DNA of 64,000 bases from Rhodoplanes sp. Z2-YC6860 (GTDB lineage: Bacteria; Pseudomonadota; Alphaproteobacteria; Rhizobiales; Xanthobacteraceae): the NCBI RefSeq assembly GCF_001579845.1, contig NZ_CP007440.1:5416029-5480028 (forward strand). The letters run 5' to 3'. Below the pieces are notes generated by a model that was not told the origin of the DNA, did no database searches, and saw nothing but the letters and a program-made list of their open reading frames with translations. Positions 1-7,357 of the stretch are shown here, one piece after another (the first letter of the stretch is position 1; the number at the start of each line of letters is the position of its first letter). Made by a program: the position numbers and the translations under genes.

Positions 1-624
1 ATGGTCGCGATCGATATCAGCCCGACGATGCTGTCTGCGCTTTGGCTGAAGAATGCCGCTCACCGCCGAGCGGTGGTCGGCGACTGGCGGCGCATGCCTT
101 TTGCTGCGGCGACTTTCTCGGCCTGCATTGCCGATGGCAGTCCGACCCTCATGCGCTGGTCTGAAGAACTGCAGCTCTTCCTCGAGCAGGTCGCAGCCGT
201 CTTGCGGCCCGGTGCGCCCGCCGTTTTCCGGGTGTTCTCCGCGCCGGATCGGGCCGAAACGATGGCCACGATCAAGGACGCATCCATGAACCGCACGATC
301 GGAAACTTTCACGCCTACAAATGGCGGATCGGCATGGCGCTGGCATCGAAGGACCGCCAATTCAACACGACGTTCGGCGCGATCTATGACGCGTTCGACG
401 CCATGTTTCCCGATCGCGGCCGCCTGGTGCGGGATACCGGATGGAGCCGTCCGCAGATCGATGCGATCGAGCAATACAAGGGCGCCGACTCGTTGTTGAG
501 CTTTCCGCCTCGCGCCCCCCTCGCAGAACTCGCGTCAAAGTCTTTCGAGGGCGTTCGTTTTGTCGATGCCGGAACCTACGAGCTCGCCGACTGTTGCCCG
601 CTCCTCGTGATGCAGCGCCGTTGA
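1..624 (+). CDS. Class I SAM-dependent methyltransferase, C-terminal part
   Basis: The frame is open from the first base of the window, so the gene probably begins upstream and the ATG at position 1 need not be its start. The visible part opens with AIDISPTML, which fits strand beta-2 and the acidic residue that holds the SAM ribose in class I methyltransferases. A later segment, VAAVLRPGAPAVFRVF, matches the post-motif III strand. The glycine-rich motif I would lie just upstream, outside the window. The C-terminal half has no catalytic signature I can name, so the acceptor is unknown. The next gene starts 47 bases after the stop on the same strand and may be co-transcribed. Confidence 0.7.
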   Translation: MVAIDISPTMLSALWLKNAAHRRAVVGDWRRMPFAAATFSACIADGSPTLMRWSEELQLFLEQVAAVLRPGAPAVFRVFSAPDRAETMATIKDASMNRTIGNFHAYKWRIGMALASKDRQFNTTFGAIYDAFDAMFPDRGRLVRDTGWSRPQIDAIEQYKGADSLLSFPPRAPLAELASKSFEGVRFVDAGTYELADCCPLLVMQRR

Positions 625-671
625 ACTCCGTCCCGCCGCTAGGCTCCGACCGAACTCAAACCGCTCCCACT

Positions 672-1547
672 ATGCAGCCCTGGCTCATCCTGCTTTGCTA
701 CTGGTTCGGGCCATGGCCCGACTGGATGAATTTCTTCGTCGAAAGCTGCAAGTGGAATTCCGGCGTCAGGTGGCGCATCCACACCGACTGCCGCGAGCCG
801 GAGAATAAGGCCGATAACATCAGCTACGTTCACATGAGTTTCGCGGACTACAAAGCCCTCGTCCGAGACCGTCTCGGTATCGCGTTCGATCCGTCCGATC
901 CGGACAAGCTCAGCGACGTCAGGCCGGCTTTCGGCTTTCTTCACGAGCAGGATACGGAGGGCTTTCCGTTTTTCGGCTGGGGCGATCTCGACGTGGTCTA
1001 CGGCGACATCTCGCGTTTCTACGGACCGCGGCAATTCGCCAATGTCGACGTGGTGTCCACGCATCCCGAGCGGCTTTCCGGCCACTTCACCGTGTTGCGC
1101 AACATCCCCTCGCTGCGCCGCGCCTTCGAGGAAATTCCCGACTATCGCGGGATGCTCGAATCTCCGAGCCAGCTCGGTGTCGAGGAGAACCAGTTCTACC
1201 AGGTGTTCCTGAGGTCCAGGGCGTTCCGCCGCACGTCGTTCGTCGAACGCCACAGCACGGTGCTGAGCCCGCGCGGCTGGCACGACGGCACCATGAACTA
1301 TCCGCAGCGCTGGTTCTGGCGGCGCGGCCATCTGACCAACGAGCGCGACGGCAGCCGTGACTTTCTCTACCTGCATTTCATGCGCTGGAAGTCGACGCGC
1401 TGGATCAACAACCCGCCGCTGCCCGGTGAAGGCGCGTGGGTCGGGCGCAAGTTCGTCGATGCGGACTGGCGTCGCGCGGCGACCGAAGGTTTCTGCATCA
1501 GCCCTGCAGGCTTCACCGCCATCGGCGCGACGAGCGCGATCTCTTGA
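672..1547 (+). CDS. DUF6625-like protein, probable glycosyltransferase relative
   Basis: A 291-residue protein starting MQPWLILLCYWF. The frame extends further upstream but overlaps the methyltransferase gene, and this ATG puts the conserved N-terminus first. The pattern of an aromatic-rich strand, GPWPDWMNFFVESCKWN, a later aspartate-rich FGWGDLDVVYGDI (near residue 100) and a C-terminal FLYLHFMRWK segment fits the DUF6625 family. In that family the GDLDV acidic motif resembles the metal-binding DxD of glycosyltransferases. Activity is inferred from that resemblance only. It lies just downstream of a methyltransferase, which would suit modification of a surface glycan or small molecule. No signal peptide or membrane segment is evident. 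Confidence 0.6.
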   Translation: MQPWLILLCYWFGPWPDWMNFFVESCKWNSGVRWRIHTDCREPENKADNISYVHMSFADYKALVRDRLGIAFDPSDPDKLSDVRPAFGFLHEQDTEGFPFFGWGDLDVVYGDISRFYGPRQFANVDVVSTHPERLSGHFTVLRNIPSLRRAFEEIPDYRGMLESPSQLGVEENQFYQVFLRSRAFRRTSFVERHSTVLSPRGWHDGTMNYPQRWFWRRGHLTNERDGSRDFLYLHFMRWKSTRWINNPPLPGEGAWVGRKFVDADWRRAATEGFCISPAGFTAIGATSAIS

Positions 1548-1635
1548 TGCTTGCGGCACAGCGGCCGGCTGGCTCAGCCCTCCCGGAACCAAAGGAAGAG
1601 ATCGACGTTGAAGCGAGCACTCACCGGGCGCGCAA

Positions 1636-1764
1636 ATGATCCAATTGCTCAAATCGCTATTCGACTACCTTCTGGGCACGCCGAATCCGGCGATCCTGAA
1701 ACGGCAAGAGATATATGCCCGACAGCAGCGCTGGCTCGACTATCTGACTCAACCCGGAAAATAA
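1636..1764 (+). CDS. Possible small protein, 42 residues
   Basis: An ATG-to-TAA frame reading MIQLLKSLFDYLLGTP at the start and ending WLDYLTQPGK. It begins 88 bases after the preceding same-strand gene. The N-terminal half is amphipathic or hydrophobic and the C-terminal half is basic and polar. Composition looks protein-like rather than the Arg/Ser-rich signature of shadow frames in high-GC DNA. There is no convincing Shine-Dalgarno sequence. No family recognised; it could also be chance. Confidence 0.3.
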   Translation: MIQLLKSLFDYLLGTPNPAILKRQEIYARQQRWLDYLTQPGK

Positions 1765-1816
1765 GGCGCCTGCCACGACGGCGAACGATCGTAAGCTCAG
1801 GCCTCGATCTGCCCGC

Positions 1817-2059
1817 CTATTCGAACACCACGCCAGTCTCGATGCCCTCCTGCCAGGTGGTTTTGCAGGCCCGGGTCACGTGTCCGTCAGCGGTCAGTTG
1901 CACGGCAAAGCGCTCCGGCAGATCGATCGGGCCATCGAAGATAATGGTCGCGCCGGTCACCGACAGGTTGGTGAGTTGGCAAGGATAGGTCTCCTCGCCG
2001 ATCTTCACGAAGCCCGCGCGATTGAAGCCATGCGGAGAACGCTGACGCATGCCCGCCAT
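1817..2059 (-). CDS. Small PilZ-domain protein
   Basis: An 80-residue single-domain protein. The core Y-P-C-Q-L-T-N-L-S-V-T-G-A matches the second PilZ motif (D/NxSxxG), followed by the usual beta-barrel strands ending ETGVVFE. The N-terminal RQRSPHGFNR stands where the first c-di-GMP motif (RxxxR) is expected but does not match it cleanly, so dinucleotide binding is doubtful. The ATG at MAGMRQ was chosen because upstream sequence in this frame is low quality; a start three codons later is also possible. A second small PilZ protein lies at 39.7 kb. Confidence 0.65.
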   Translation of the reverse strand: MAGMRQRSPHGFNRAGFVKIGEETYPCQLTNLSVTGATIIFDGPIDLPERFAVQLTADGHVTRACKTTWQEGIETGVVFE

Positions 2060-2145
2060 TTCCCGGATTGTTGCTTTCGAGACCACCGACCCTAAGACGC
2101 ACGACGGCCAGGAGAAATCCGGGGAAATACGTAAATGCGGCGGCG

Positions 2146-2736
2146 TCACACCACCTTCCGCAGCGCGTTCAGCCCGATGCGTAAACTCCCGTAATCCTCG
2201 GCGCTGAGTTGCCCCGGCGACCAGTTTTCGACGCACACACCGTAAGTCACCTGCCAGACGCGCTTGCTGTGCGTGCGGCTCACCTCCATCAGCGCATCGA
2301 AGCAGCGCTGGAAGCGCCGCCGCACGCGCGCGATCTGTTCGGCGTCGTCCTCATGCGACGAACCGCCCAGGCCCATCAGCATCAGGCTCGGCGACGGCAC
2401 CGACAGCCGGTAGCCCATCACGGCTGCGTGCTGATGCACGATGCGGCAGAAGCCGTCGCCGGCATTGAACTGCTCCTCGGAAATGCCACCGGGATCGGCC
2501 TTGCCGCGCAGCCGCAGGATGCCGAGCGTGAAGCCGGACATCCGGTCGGTCGCGGTGCGTTTCGTGACCTCGCGCCAGCCGAGCTTCGTCATCTCCATCT
2601 TGCGGAACGTCAGCGGCACCCCCGCTTCGCGCAGCCTCCGCTCGCGCGCCGTGAGCGTTTCGGGATGAATCCCCTCCTCGCTCCGGCTCTTGCCCGACGC
2701 GTCGCGCCGCACATTGGTCTTGCGTGGCCGTCCCAT
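2146..2736 (-). CDS. Unknown protein, third gene of the GcrA/DUF1376 operon
   Basis: A 196-residue protein whose ATG shares one base with the stop of the DUF1376 gene (TGATG), which indicates translational coupling. The first 40 residues are basic and polar (MGRPRKTNVRRDASGKSRS). The body has helical segments with paired charges, for example FRKMEMTKLGWREVTKR and ARVRRRFQRCFDALMEV, and a hydrophobic VPSPSLMLMGLGG stretch in the middle. No catalytic motif or zinc-binding pattern is visible and I do not recognise the family. Its place after a GcrA-like and a DUF1376 protein suggests a phage replication or regulation role, by context only. Confidence 0.65.
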   Translation of the reverse strand: MGRPRKTNVRRDASGKSRSEEGIHPETLTARERRLREAGVPLTFRKMEMTKLGWREVTKRTATDRMSGFTLGILRLRGKADPGGISEEQFNAGDGFCRIVHQHAAVMGYRLSVPSPSLMLMGLGGSSHEDDAEQIARVRRRFQRCFDALMEVSRTHSKRVWQVTYGVCVENWSPGQLSAEDYGSLRIGLNALRKVV

Positions 2737-3344
2737 CAGCGCGCCTCCCCGCAGATGTTGAACCAGTAGCCGCCAAGTGCATCGAGCGGCGGATCGATCC
2801 TGTTCTTGGCCCGGTAGTCGGCGGCGTACAGGTCGAAATCCGAGGAGCCGGACTTGAGCCAGATCGTGCCGCGACGTTTGCTGACGGCGCCGTGTGTTGG
2901 CCATTCCCTTTGCCGTTTCATTTTTCCAAACGTCCCTGTTCTTTCTTCTTGTGACTGTGATTGTGGAAGCATCGCCGGCGCATCGGCGATGCCGTTGATT
3001 TCGCTCGCATGGCCCCAGCGTTTGCCGGCACTCTGCCTGGCGTTTGCGCTGCGCTTGTCGGTCTTCTGCCGCTCGGCATCGAGGCGCGGGTTGCGCCAGC
3101 AATTGTCGTCGCCGAGCGTCCAGAAGCGATCGAGCAGCGGCGGCACGATGCGGTTGAAGGCATGGCCGTGCATCGCGGGCAGCACCGCGCGGATCAGGCG
3201 CATGTCGTTCGGCAGCGCATTGTCGGCGCGCTGCCATGCCGTCATCAGCAGCAGGAGATAGCAGCCGTGCTGCTCCAGGCTGAGATCAAGTGTGCCGCCG
3301 CGATAGTCGGCGACGAACAGCGGAAACCACGGACGGCGGCTCAT
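2736..3344 (-). CDS. DUF1376 family protein
   Basis: A 202-residue protein. Residues about 5-45, WFPLFVADYRGGTLDLSLEQ followed by HGCYLLLLMTAWQ, are a close match to the DUF1376 signature (P-x-x-x-x-D-Y-x-x-x-T-x-x-L-x-x-x-x-x-G-A/C-Y). This domain is common in phages and prophages of Proteobacteria next to replication genes. The middle is rich in Lys, Arg and Gln and likely disordered; the C-terminal 45 residues (SGSSDFDLYAADYRAKN) look folded. The start lies 10 bases after the GcrA-like stop and the stop overlaps the next ATG, so the three genes form one operon. Exact molecular role of the domain is not established. Confidence 0.8.
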   Translation of the reverse strand: MSRRPWFPLFVADYRGGTLDLSLEQHGCYLLLLMTAWQRADNALPNDMRLIRAVLPAMHGHAFNRIVPPLLDRFWTLGDDNCWRNPRLDAERQKTDKRSANARQSAGKRWGHASEINGIADAPAMLPQSQSQEERTGTFGKMKRQREWPTHGAVSKRRGTIWLKSGSSDFDLYAADYRAKNRIDPPLDALGGYWFNICGEAR

Positions 3345-3354
3345 ATGGCGCTGC

Positions 3355-3930
3355 TCATGCGGCGGTGTCGCGGAGCCAGCGGTCGGCCGGCGCCGCGCCC
3401 GGGCCGAAGGCACGGACCGGCAGCATGTTGAAGTTCCTCGTGACGTTCTTCGCATCGGAGGAGGCACGCGGCGGCCTGAGGGCGCGCTGAAGATGCGCAG
3501 CGCAGTACGACGCATGGCCGGATCTTTCGGCGCCGCAAAAGAAGAAATCCTCGGCCTGCGGATCTCCCACCGGCCAATGGCAATCCCTGGGGCCGAGCGT
3601 CAGCAGCGTCTTGCGCTGTTCGAACGGAATGAGCGCGTCGACCACCGGCGGCACGTCGGGAATCAACGGCATGCACGGGTTGATCGTGACCGGCCACGGG
3701 CTTACGGCGCGCGGCCGCATCGAACGGGCCGGATCGTGGCGCGAAAGCTTTTTCAGACCGAGCCGCCGCGCCCGGCCGAGGACGGCGCTGCGTGTGCAGC
3801 CGCCGCCGATCAGTTCGGCGATCAGCGAAGCGGACATCCGGCCGCGGTTCTCGATGATGATGCGGTCGTGCTCCTCGCTCCAGATCATCTGCTGGCGCGG
3901 CGGCGCCGTGGCGGGGTCTTGCGATGGCAT
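3355..3930 (-). CDS. GcrA-like cell cycle regulator
   Basis: A 191-residue protein with both GcrA landmarks. The N-terminal helix-turn-helix reads IWSEEHDRIIIENRG with GGGCTRSAVLGRARRLGL (about residues 16-60), matching the W-T-x-E-x-V and G-G-x-T-R-N-A-V-I-G-x-x-x-R-L-G-L pattern. The C-terminal CHWPVGDP ... FFFCGA ... YCAAH segment matches the Cys/His-containing sigma-70-binding region. In Caulobacter, GcrA acts with sigma-70 at promoters carrying methylated GANTC. This copy is diverged (IWSEEHD instead of the usual SWTDERV) and sits in a phage-like operon, so it is more likely an accessory paralogue than the housekeeping gene. The ATG follows GGAGGA by five bases. Confidence 0.85.
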   Translation of the reverse strand: MPSQDPATAPPRQQMIWSEEHDRIIIENRGRMSASLIAELIGGGCTRSAVLGRARRLGLKKLSRHDPARSMRPRAVSPWPVTINPCMPLIPDVPPVVDALIPFEQRKTLLTLGPRDCHWPVGDPQAEDFFFCGAERSGHASYCAAHLQRALRPPRASSDAKNVTRNFNMLPVRAFGPGAAPADRWLRDTAA

Positions 3931-3981
3931 GGCTGTCCTCCGGGTCACGGGGCGATTGCTTTGTGTTCCCTTTTTGTTCTT

Positions 3982-4054
3982 TTACTCTAGTTGCAATTTT
4001 GGAGTCAACCAGACTTGCATCTAGTGATAGAGACCGAGCTTGCATTTAGTGTAA
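3982..4054. promoter_or_regulatory. Three copies of a 15-bp operator in the gcrA-like/XRE divergent promoter
   Basis: Three sites share the consensus TTGCATCTAGTGTAA, an imperfect dyad TTRCA-N5-TGYAA. They lie at 3982-3996 (reverse orientation), 4015-4029 (one degraded half) and 4040-4054. The last overlaps a TAAAAT -10-like hexamer at 4052-4057, only seven bases before the XRE start codon, which suggests a leaderless transcript repressed by its own product. The same motif recurs twice near 4.5 kb. That the XRE protein binds here is inference. Confidence 0.7.
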
Positions 4055-4064
4055 AATCAACCCC

Positions 4065-4409
4065 ATGCCCGGCCGCGTTCAATTCAAGAAAACCCCTCGC
4101 CGGCCGACCTTCGTGCGGCAATGGCGCCAGTATCGCGGCCTGTCGCAGGAGCAACTCGCCGAGCGGCTGGACATGTCGGCCGCGCAATTGTCGCGGGTCG
4201 AGACCGGCAAGCAGCCTTACACGCAGGACTTCCTGGAGGCCGCGGCCGCAGCGCTGAGCACCGATGTACCAAGCCTGATCATGCGCGACCCGCTGAAGGA
4301 AGACCCGAACGACCCCAATTCGATCTGGTCGCTGTGGGACCACGCCAAGCCCGGCCAGCGCCGCATGATCGTGGACATCGCCAAGACGGTGACCAAGACG
4401 GGGACTTGA
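4065..4409 (+). CDS. XRE-family transcriptional regulator
   Basis: A 114-residue repressor-type protein. Residues about 17-70 form a Cro/C1 helix-turn-helix: RQWRQYRGLSQEQLAERLDM, then SAAQLSRVETGKQPY. The C-terminal tail DPNDPNSIWSLWDHAKPGQR is shared with the second XRE protein at 5.8 kb, marking the two as paralogues with a common C-terminal motif. The gene is divergent from the gcrA-like operon and its promoter holds three copies of the operator described above. The ATG is seven bases after a -10-like element, so the mRNA may be leaderless. Most likely it represses itself, the gcrA-like operon and the gene at 4.56 kb. Confidence 0.85.
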   Translation: MPGRVQFKKTPRRPTFVRQWRQYRGLSQEQLAERLDMSAAQLSRVETGKQPYTQDFLEAAAAALSTDVPSLIMRDPLKEDPNDPNSIWSLWDHAKPGQRRMIVDIAKTVTKTGT

Positions 4410-4502
4410 GGCGGAACGCGCCTGGGCCTTTCGCGGTCTCGATCCAAGGCCCTGCCCTGAACGTTCGAGAATCATACCGATTCATTCATCGAGGCCGATA
4501 TT

Positions 4503-4548
4503 TTACACTAGATGCAATTTCTCTTGACGTTATTTCCATCTAGTGTAA
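4503..4548. promoter_or_regulatory. Two more operator copies and a promoter before the 4.56-kb gene
   Basis: A perfect copy of the 15-bp consensus lies in reverse orientation at 4503-4517 and a 14/15 copy forward at 4534-4548. Between them, TTGACG at 4524-4529 and TAATAA at 4546-4551 (16-base spacer) resemble a sigma-70 promoter whose -10 overlaps the second operator. Transcription would start about at the ATG at 4560, another apparently leaderless arrangement. Confidence 0.65.
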
Positions 4549-4559
4549 TAATCCCACCC

Positions 4560-4865
4560 ATGCTCGATCCGGTCTATTTCCTCGAATGCGACCACGGCAA
4601 AGCCGGCTGCGACTTCACCGGCGACCGCGAATGGACCCGCCGCAACGTCGCGGACTTCGTCGTCAGCGGTGAGAAGGGCAAGGTCCTGAAGGTCCTCGAA
4701 GCCCGCGAGGACGAGCACAGGTTGACTGACGTTACCGAAGACATCGCCCGCGACATTGCCGACCGCTTCTACGCCGACCGCGAGCCGGTGCCCTACGAGC
4801 TGCAGAGCTTCCTGCACGCCCATCTCGGCGTGACATCGACGCGCAATCTGGTGCTTGCCGCATAG
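4560..4865 (+). CDS. Unknown protein under the XRE operator
   Basis: A 101-residue acidic protein beginning MLDPVYFLECDHGKAGCDF. The start was chosen because it follows the promoter and operator directly; a frame extension upstream would run through the operator. The two early cysteines (near residues 9 and 16, with His 11) could hint at a metal site, but no full motif is present. The second half is helical and charged (EDIARDIADRFYADREPVPY). I do not recognise a family. Sharing an operator with the XRE/gcrA-like pair makes it a likely member of the same small regulon. Confidence 0.65.
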   Translation: MLDPVYFLECDHGKAGCDFTGDREWTRRNVADFVVSGEKGKVLKVLEAREDEHRLTDVTEDIARDIADRFYADREPVPYELQSFLHAHLGVTSTRNLVLAA

Positions 4866-4991
4866 TCTTGACGCTGCGTGGCGTTGTTCACGCGCTGTCC
4901 GTTCTCTGAACACATATTCAGAAAATTGTTCGGAACGATTCCACACGTCTGCGCATTCTCTCCGGCGAAATACAACACCAAGGAGATCGAC

Positions 4992-5204
4992 ATGCGTAAG
5001 ATCATCGCTTCCGTTATCGCGCTCGCTGTGCTGGGCATCGCGGCTCCGATCGCTGCGACTTCATCGGCCGATGCGCGGACGGTGATCATCAAGAAGGATC
5101 GAGGCCATCACTACGGCTGGAATCGGGGCCATCACTACGGCTGGAACAAGCACCGTGGGGATCGTCCGCGTCACCGTGGCACCAAGGTCATCATCCATCG
5201 CTGA
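4992..5204 (+). CDS. Small secreted basic His-rich protein
   Basis: A 70-residue precursor. Residues 1-28 are a Sec signal peptide (MRKIIASVIALAVLGIAAP, cleavage probably after ADA). The mature part of about 40 residues is strongly basic and contains a near-perfect tandem repeat, RGHHYGWN and RGHHYGWNK, then an Arg/His-rich tail. AAGGAGA precedes the ATG at good spacing, and a strong terminator follows, so this is a single-gene unit. Similar short His/Tyr/Gly/Arg-rich exported proteins are common in rhizobia and have no known function. Metal binding through the His pairs is a possibility only. Confidence 0.75.
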   Translation: MRKIIASVIALAVLGIAAPIAATSSADARTVIIKKDRGHHYGWNRGHHYGWNKHRGDRPRHRGTKVIIHR

Positions 5205-5223
5205 GCGACGACCTGGTAAGAGG

Positions 5224-5257
5224 AAGCCCCGCCTTTCGAGGCGGGGCTTTCCTTTTT
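5224..5257 (+). terminator. Rho-independent terminator
   Basis: A ten-base-pair stem AAGCCCCGCC/GGCGGGGCTT with a six-base loop is followed by a T-rich run (TCCTTTTT). It ends the transcript of the small secreted protein gene. Confidence 0.9.
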
Positions 5258-5319
5258 GAAGCTGTCTCGTTGACCGATGCGCAACCGCCGACCGGGCGCA
5301 CCGCGAACTTTGAACGCTG

Positions 5320-5628
5320 CTAGGCGCGATGCAGCACCGGCCAGAACCGGGCTGCGACTCCGGGCCGGCCGTCTCGCTCGCCGGGAAGGAATTGCGGACG
5401 CGGGGCGTGCGGCGTAATCGCGGCAAGGTCGCGTGCCTGCCACTGCCGGCGTAACGCGTCAGCCTCGATGGCGAGATCGGCCGCGAGCTGGCGCAGCAAA
5501 TTCTTGACACGCGGAAACGCACTCGCATCCGCGAGACAAATGCAGTGCGAGGAATGCCATTCCAGGAGATGCGGGAGGTCGCGCGGGCCGACGTGATTGA
5601 AACGGCTCGCGCCGAACTGATCGTCCAC
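5320..5628 (-). CDS. Hypothetical protein with GTG start
   Basis: A 102-residue frame preceded by AAGGGGG seven bases before a GTG start. The product begins MDDQFGASRFNHVGPRDLPH and has a balanced composition with segments such as RVKNLLRQLAADLAIEADAL that look helical. Further upstream in the same frame the sequence turns Arg/Cys/Ser-rich, like non-coding DNA, which supports the internal GTG. The gene is convergent with the secreted-protein gene, and its stop lies beyond that terminator. No family recognised. Confidence 0.5.
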   Translation of the reverse strand: MDDQFGASRFNHVGPRDLPHLLEWHSSHCICLADASAFPRVKNLLRQLAADLAIEADALRRQWQARDLAAITPHAPRPQFLPGERDGRPGVAARFWPVLHRA

Positions 5629-5774
5629 GCCACGTCCCCCTTGCTTGCTCAAGATACCGTCGCGATGGTGGCCTCTGGTGAGGCGAAAGTTTGACGCGAC
5701 CGCGAACTTGCTGCGGTCGTGCCCAGGGAACTTCCGGCCTATACAAATACCGCCGCGCGGTACATGCTGCGTAC

Positions 5775-6179
5775 ATGGCCAAGAAAACGACCTTGAAAGC
5801 GACATCGAAAGCTGCGCCGAAGGCGGCGGCGAAAGCCGCGCCCCGGCGAAAGCGCAAGCCCACCTTCGGCATGACCTACATCCGCACGTGGCGCAAGAAG
5901 CGCGGACTGAGCCTCGAGTTTCTCGCGGTGCGCGTCGGCAAGCGAGTCGGGCACATGACACATGCAAGCCTGTCGCGGATCGAGCGCGGCCTGCAGCCTT
6001 ATTCGCAGCCCATTCTCGAAGCGCTCGCCGAGGAGCTCACCTACGGTGACGTCGCAGCGCTTCTGCTGTGCGACCCGACCGAGCCCGACAACATCTGGTC
6101 GATCTGGGACCGCGCGAAGCCCGCGCAGCGCGCGCAAATGGTCGAGGCGGCCGCCGCGATTCTCAAAGCGGGGATGTAG
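5775..6179 (+). CDS. XRE-family regulator with Ala/Lys-rich N-terminal tail
   Basis: A 134-residue protein. The first 30 residues (AKKTTLKATSKAAPKAAAKA, then APRRKRK) resemble histone H1-like AKP tails, which bind DNA non-specifically. A Cro/C1 helix-turn-helix follows: RTWRKKRGLSLEFLAVRVGK then SLSRIERGLQPYSQP. The C-terminus DPTEPDNIWSIWDRAKPAQR aligns with DPNDPNSIWSLWDHAKPGQR of the XRE protein at 4.1 kb, so the two are paralogues. The spacing of a direct repeat GTACATG (5760-5766 and 5771-5777), the second containing the start codon, may reflect autoregulation. Only this copy has the basic tail. Confidence 0.8.
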   Translation: MAKKTTLKATSKAAPKAAAKAAPRRKRKPTFGMTYIRTWRKKRGLSLEFLAVRVGKRVGHMTHASLSRIERGLQPYSQPILEALAEELTYGDVAALLLCDPTEPDNIWSIWDRAKPAQRAQMVEAAAAILKAGM

Positions 6180-6239
6180 GCTTCGGCATCGGCGGTGCGC
6201 CCGGCGTAAGGGCGAATCGAAGCAACCGAAATCAGCCGA

Positions 6240-6276
6240 AAAGAAAAGAGGCCGGGCAATGCCCGGCCTCTTTCGA
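6240..6276. terminator. Bidirectional terminator
   Basis: An 11-base-pair stem AGAGGCCGGGC/GCCCGGCCTCT with an AAT loop is flanked by A-rich sequence on the left and T-rich on the right. It can end both the XRE gene (plus) and the outer-membrane gene (minus); the minus-strand T run is the better one. Confidence 0.85.
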
Positions 6277-6294
6277 TTTGCTTGCTGATCGGGA

Positions 6295-7038
6295 TTACAT
6301 CCCGGGCCAGCCCGAGAAGCGATAGTTGATGCCGACCTTGACCACCTGAATTTCCTGCCGAACGGTCTCGTTGATGATCGTGCCGGTGCAGGGCGCGTTC
6401 AGACAGACTGTGCTGATCCCATCGTGGCCCAAGTCGATGTAGTTGTATTCGAGCTTGGCCGACCAGTTCGGCGCAAACATATGTTCGACGCCCGCGCCGA
6501 CCACCCAACCCCAGCGCACTCCGCTGTTCTCGCCGAGCAGTGCGCCGCTCTGAATGTTCGAGACGCTGAATGTCCTGTCAGCAAAAGCACCGCCGCCCTT
6601 CACGTAGAACAGCGTGCGATCAGCGGCGACACCGAAGCGGCCGGTCACCGTTCCGAGTGCATCGATTTTCGAATGATGCGAGATCAGGCTGGGAGTAACA
6701 GGATCAAGATTGTCGCCCTTCAGATCGGCCCAGCCGCCATCGGCTTCGATACCGAACACCCAGATTCCAGACTGGAAGTTCGCACCGAGCGTGCCGCCCG
6801 CGAGTCCGCCGCGCGCAATGTGGCTGCCTTCGTCCTGAGCAACGGCGGCCGGGATGCTTGAGTCGAAGAACTTGCCGGTGTTGGCCCAACCGTAACCGCC
6901 ATAGGCACCGATGTAGACGCCGGTCCAGGTCATCGCTACGACCTTGGCCGGAGCCTTGGTCACCATCGGCAGGTCGGCCGCTTGTGCGGCGCCCACACCC
7001 AACGCGGCGGCCAGCAAACTCGCGATGCAAATACGCAT
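6295..7038 (-). CDS. Omp25/Omp31-type outer-membrane beta-barrel protein
   Basis: A 247-residue precursor with a Sec signal peptide (MRICIASLLAAALGVGAAQA). The mature protein has the features of small rhizobial porin-family barrels: WTGVYIGAYGGYGWAN at the first strand, alternating aromatic strands, GRFGVAADRTLFYVKGGGAF, WVVGAGVEHMFAPNWSAKLE, and VKVGINYRF near the end. The usual final phenylalanine is followed by an extra SGWPGM, a small oddity for BAM recognition. It is monocistronic and ends at the shared terminator. The internal ATG was preferred because it gives the signal peptide at the N-terminus. Confidence 0.85.
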   Translation of the reverse strand: MRICIASLLAAALGVGAAQAADLPMVTKAPAKVVAMTWTGVYIGAYGGYGWANTGKFFDSSIPAAVAQDEGSHIARGGLAGGTLGANFQSGIWVFGIEADGGWADLKGDNLDPVTPSLISHHSKIDALGTVTGRFGVAADRTLFYVKGGGAFADRTFSVSNIQSGALLGENSGVRWGWVVGAGVEHMFAPNWSAKLEYNYIDLGHDGISTVCLNAPCTGTIINETVRQEIQVVKVGINYRFSGWPGM

Positions 7039-7357
7039 GTGAAAGCCCCCTGTTCTAATGCGAGTGATTTTAAAGCGCGAACCGACGGGAACAACCGACT
7101 GCGCGGCATTTCCCACGATTCGTGAGGGGAATGGAACAGAATCCAACTGAGCGTGGCATTCCGGCCACGATTCTCGCTTTCGCAGCGCACCCCGATATGA
7201 CCGCCATCGGCATCGGCTCTGTCTTCTTGTGATAAATCAAAGACATCGCCTTCGGCCGCATGGAGACAACTTTCATCAAAAATGCAGCACCCCTGTCCAA
7301 TTCCGCATGCCCGTCATGGCGTACAAAGCCTGAGAATCACGTTGGGGAGAGCACCGC
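7039..7357. other. Divergent intergenic region, no gene seen
   Basis: This stretch separates the barrel gene (minus) from the hydrolase gene (plus) and presumably holds both promoters. TTGTGATAAATCAA at 7227-7240 fits the loose FNR/FixK pattern TTG-N8-CAA, but the left arm is poor and I give it little weight. No coding frame looks real. Confidence 0.4.

Noticed and set aside
7227-7240. TTGTGATAAATCAA as an FNR/FixK site
   Set aside because: Only the outer TTG/CAA and one arm fit; it is far from both start codons, so chance is likely.
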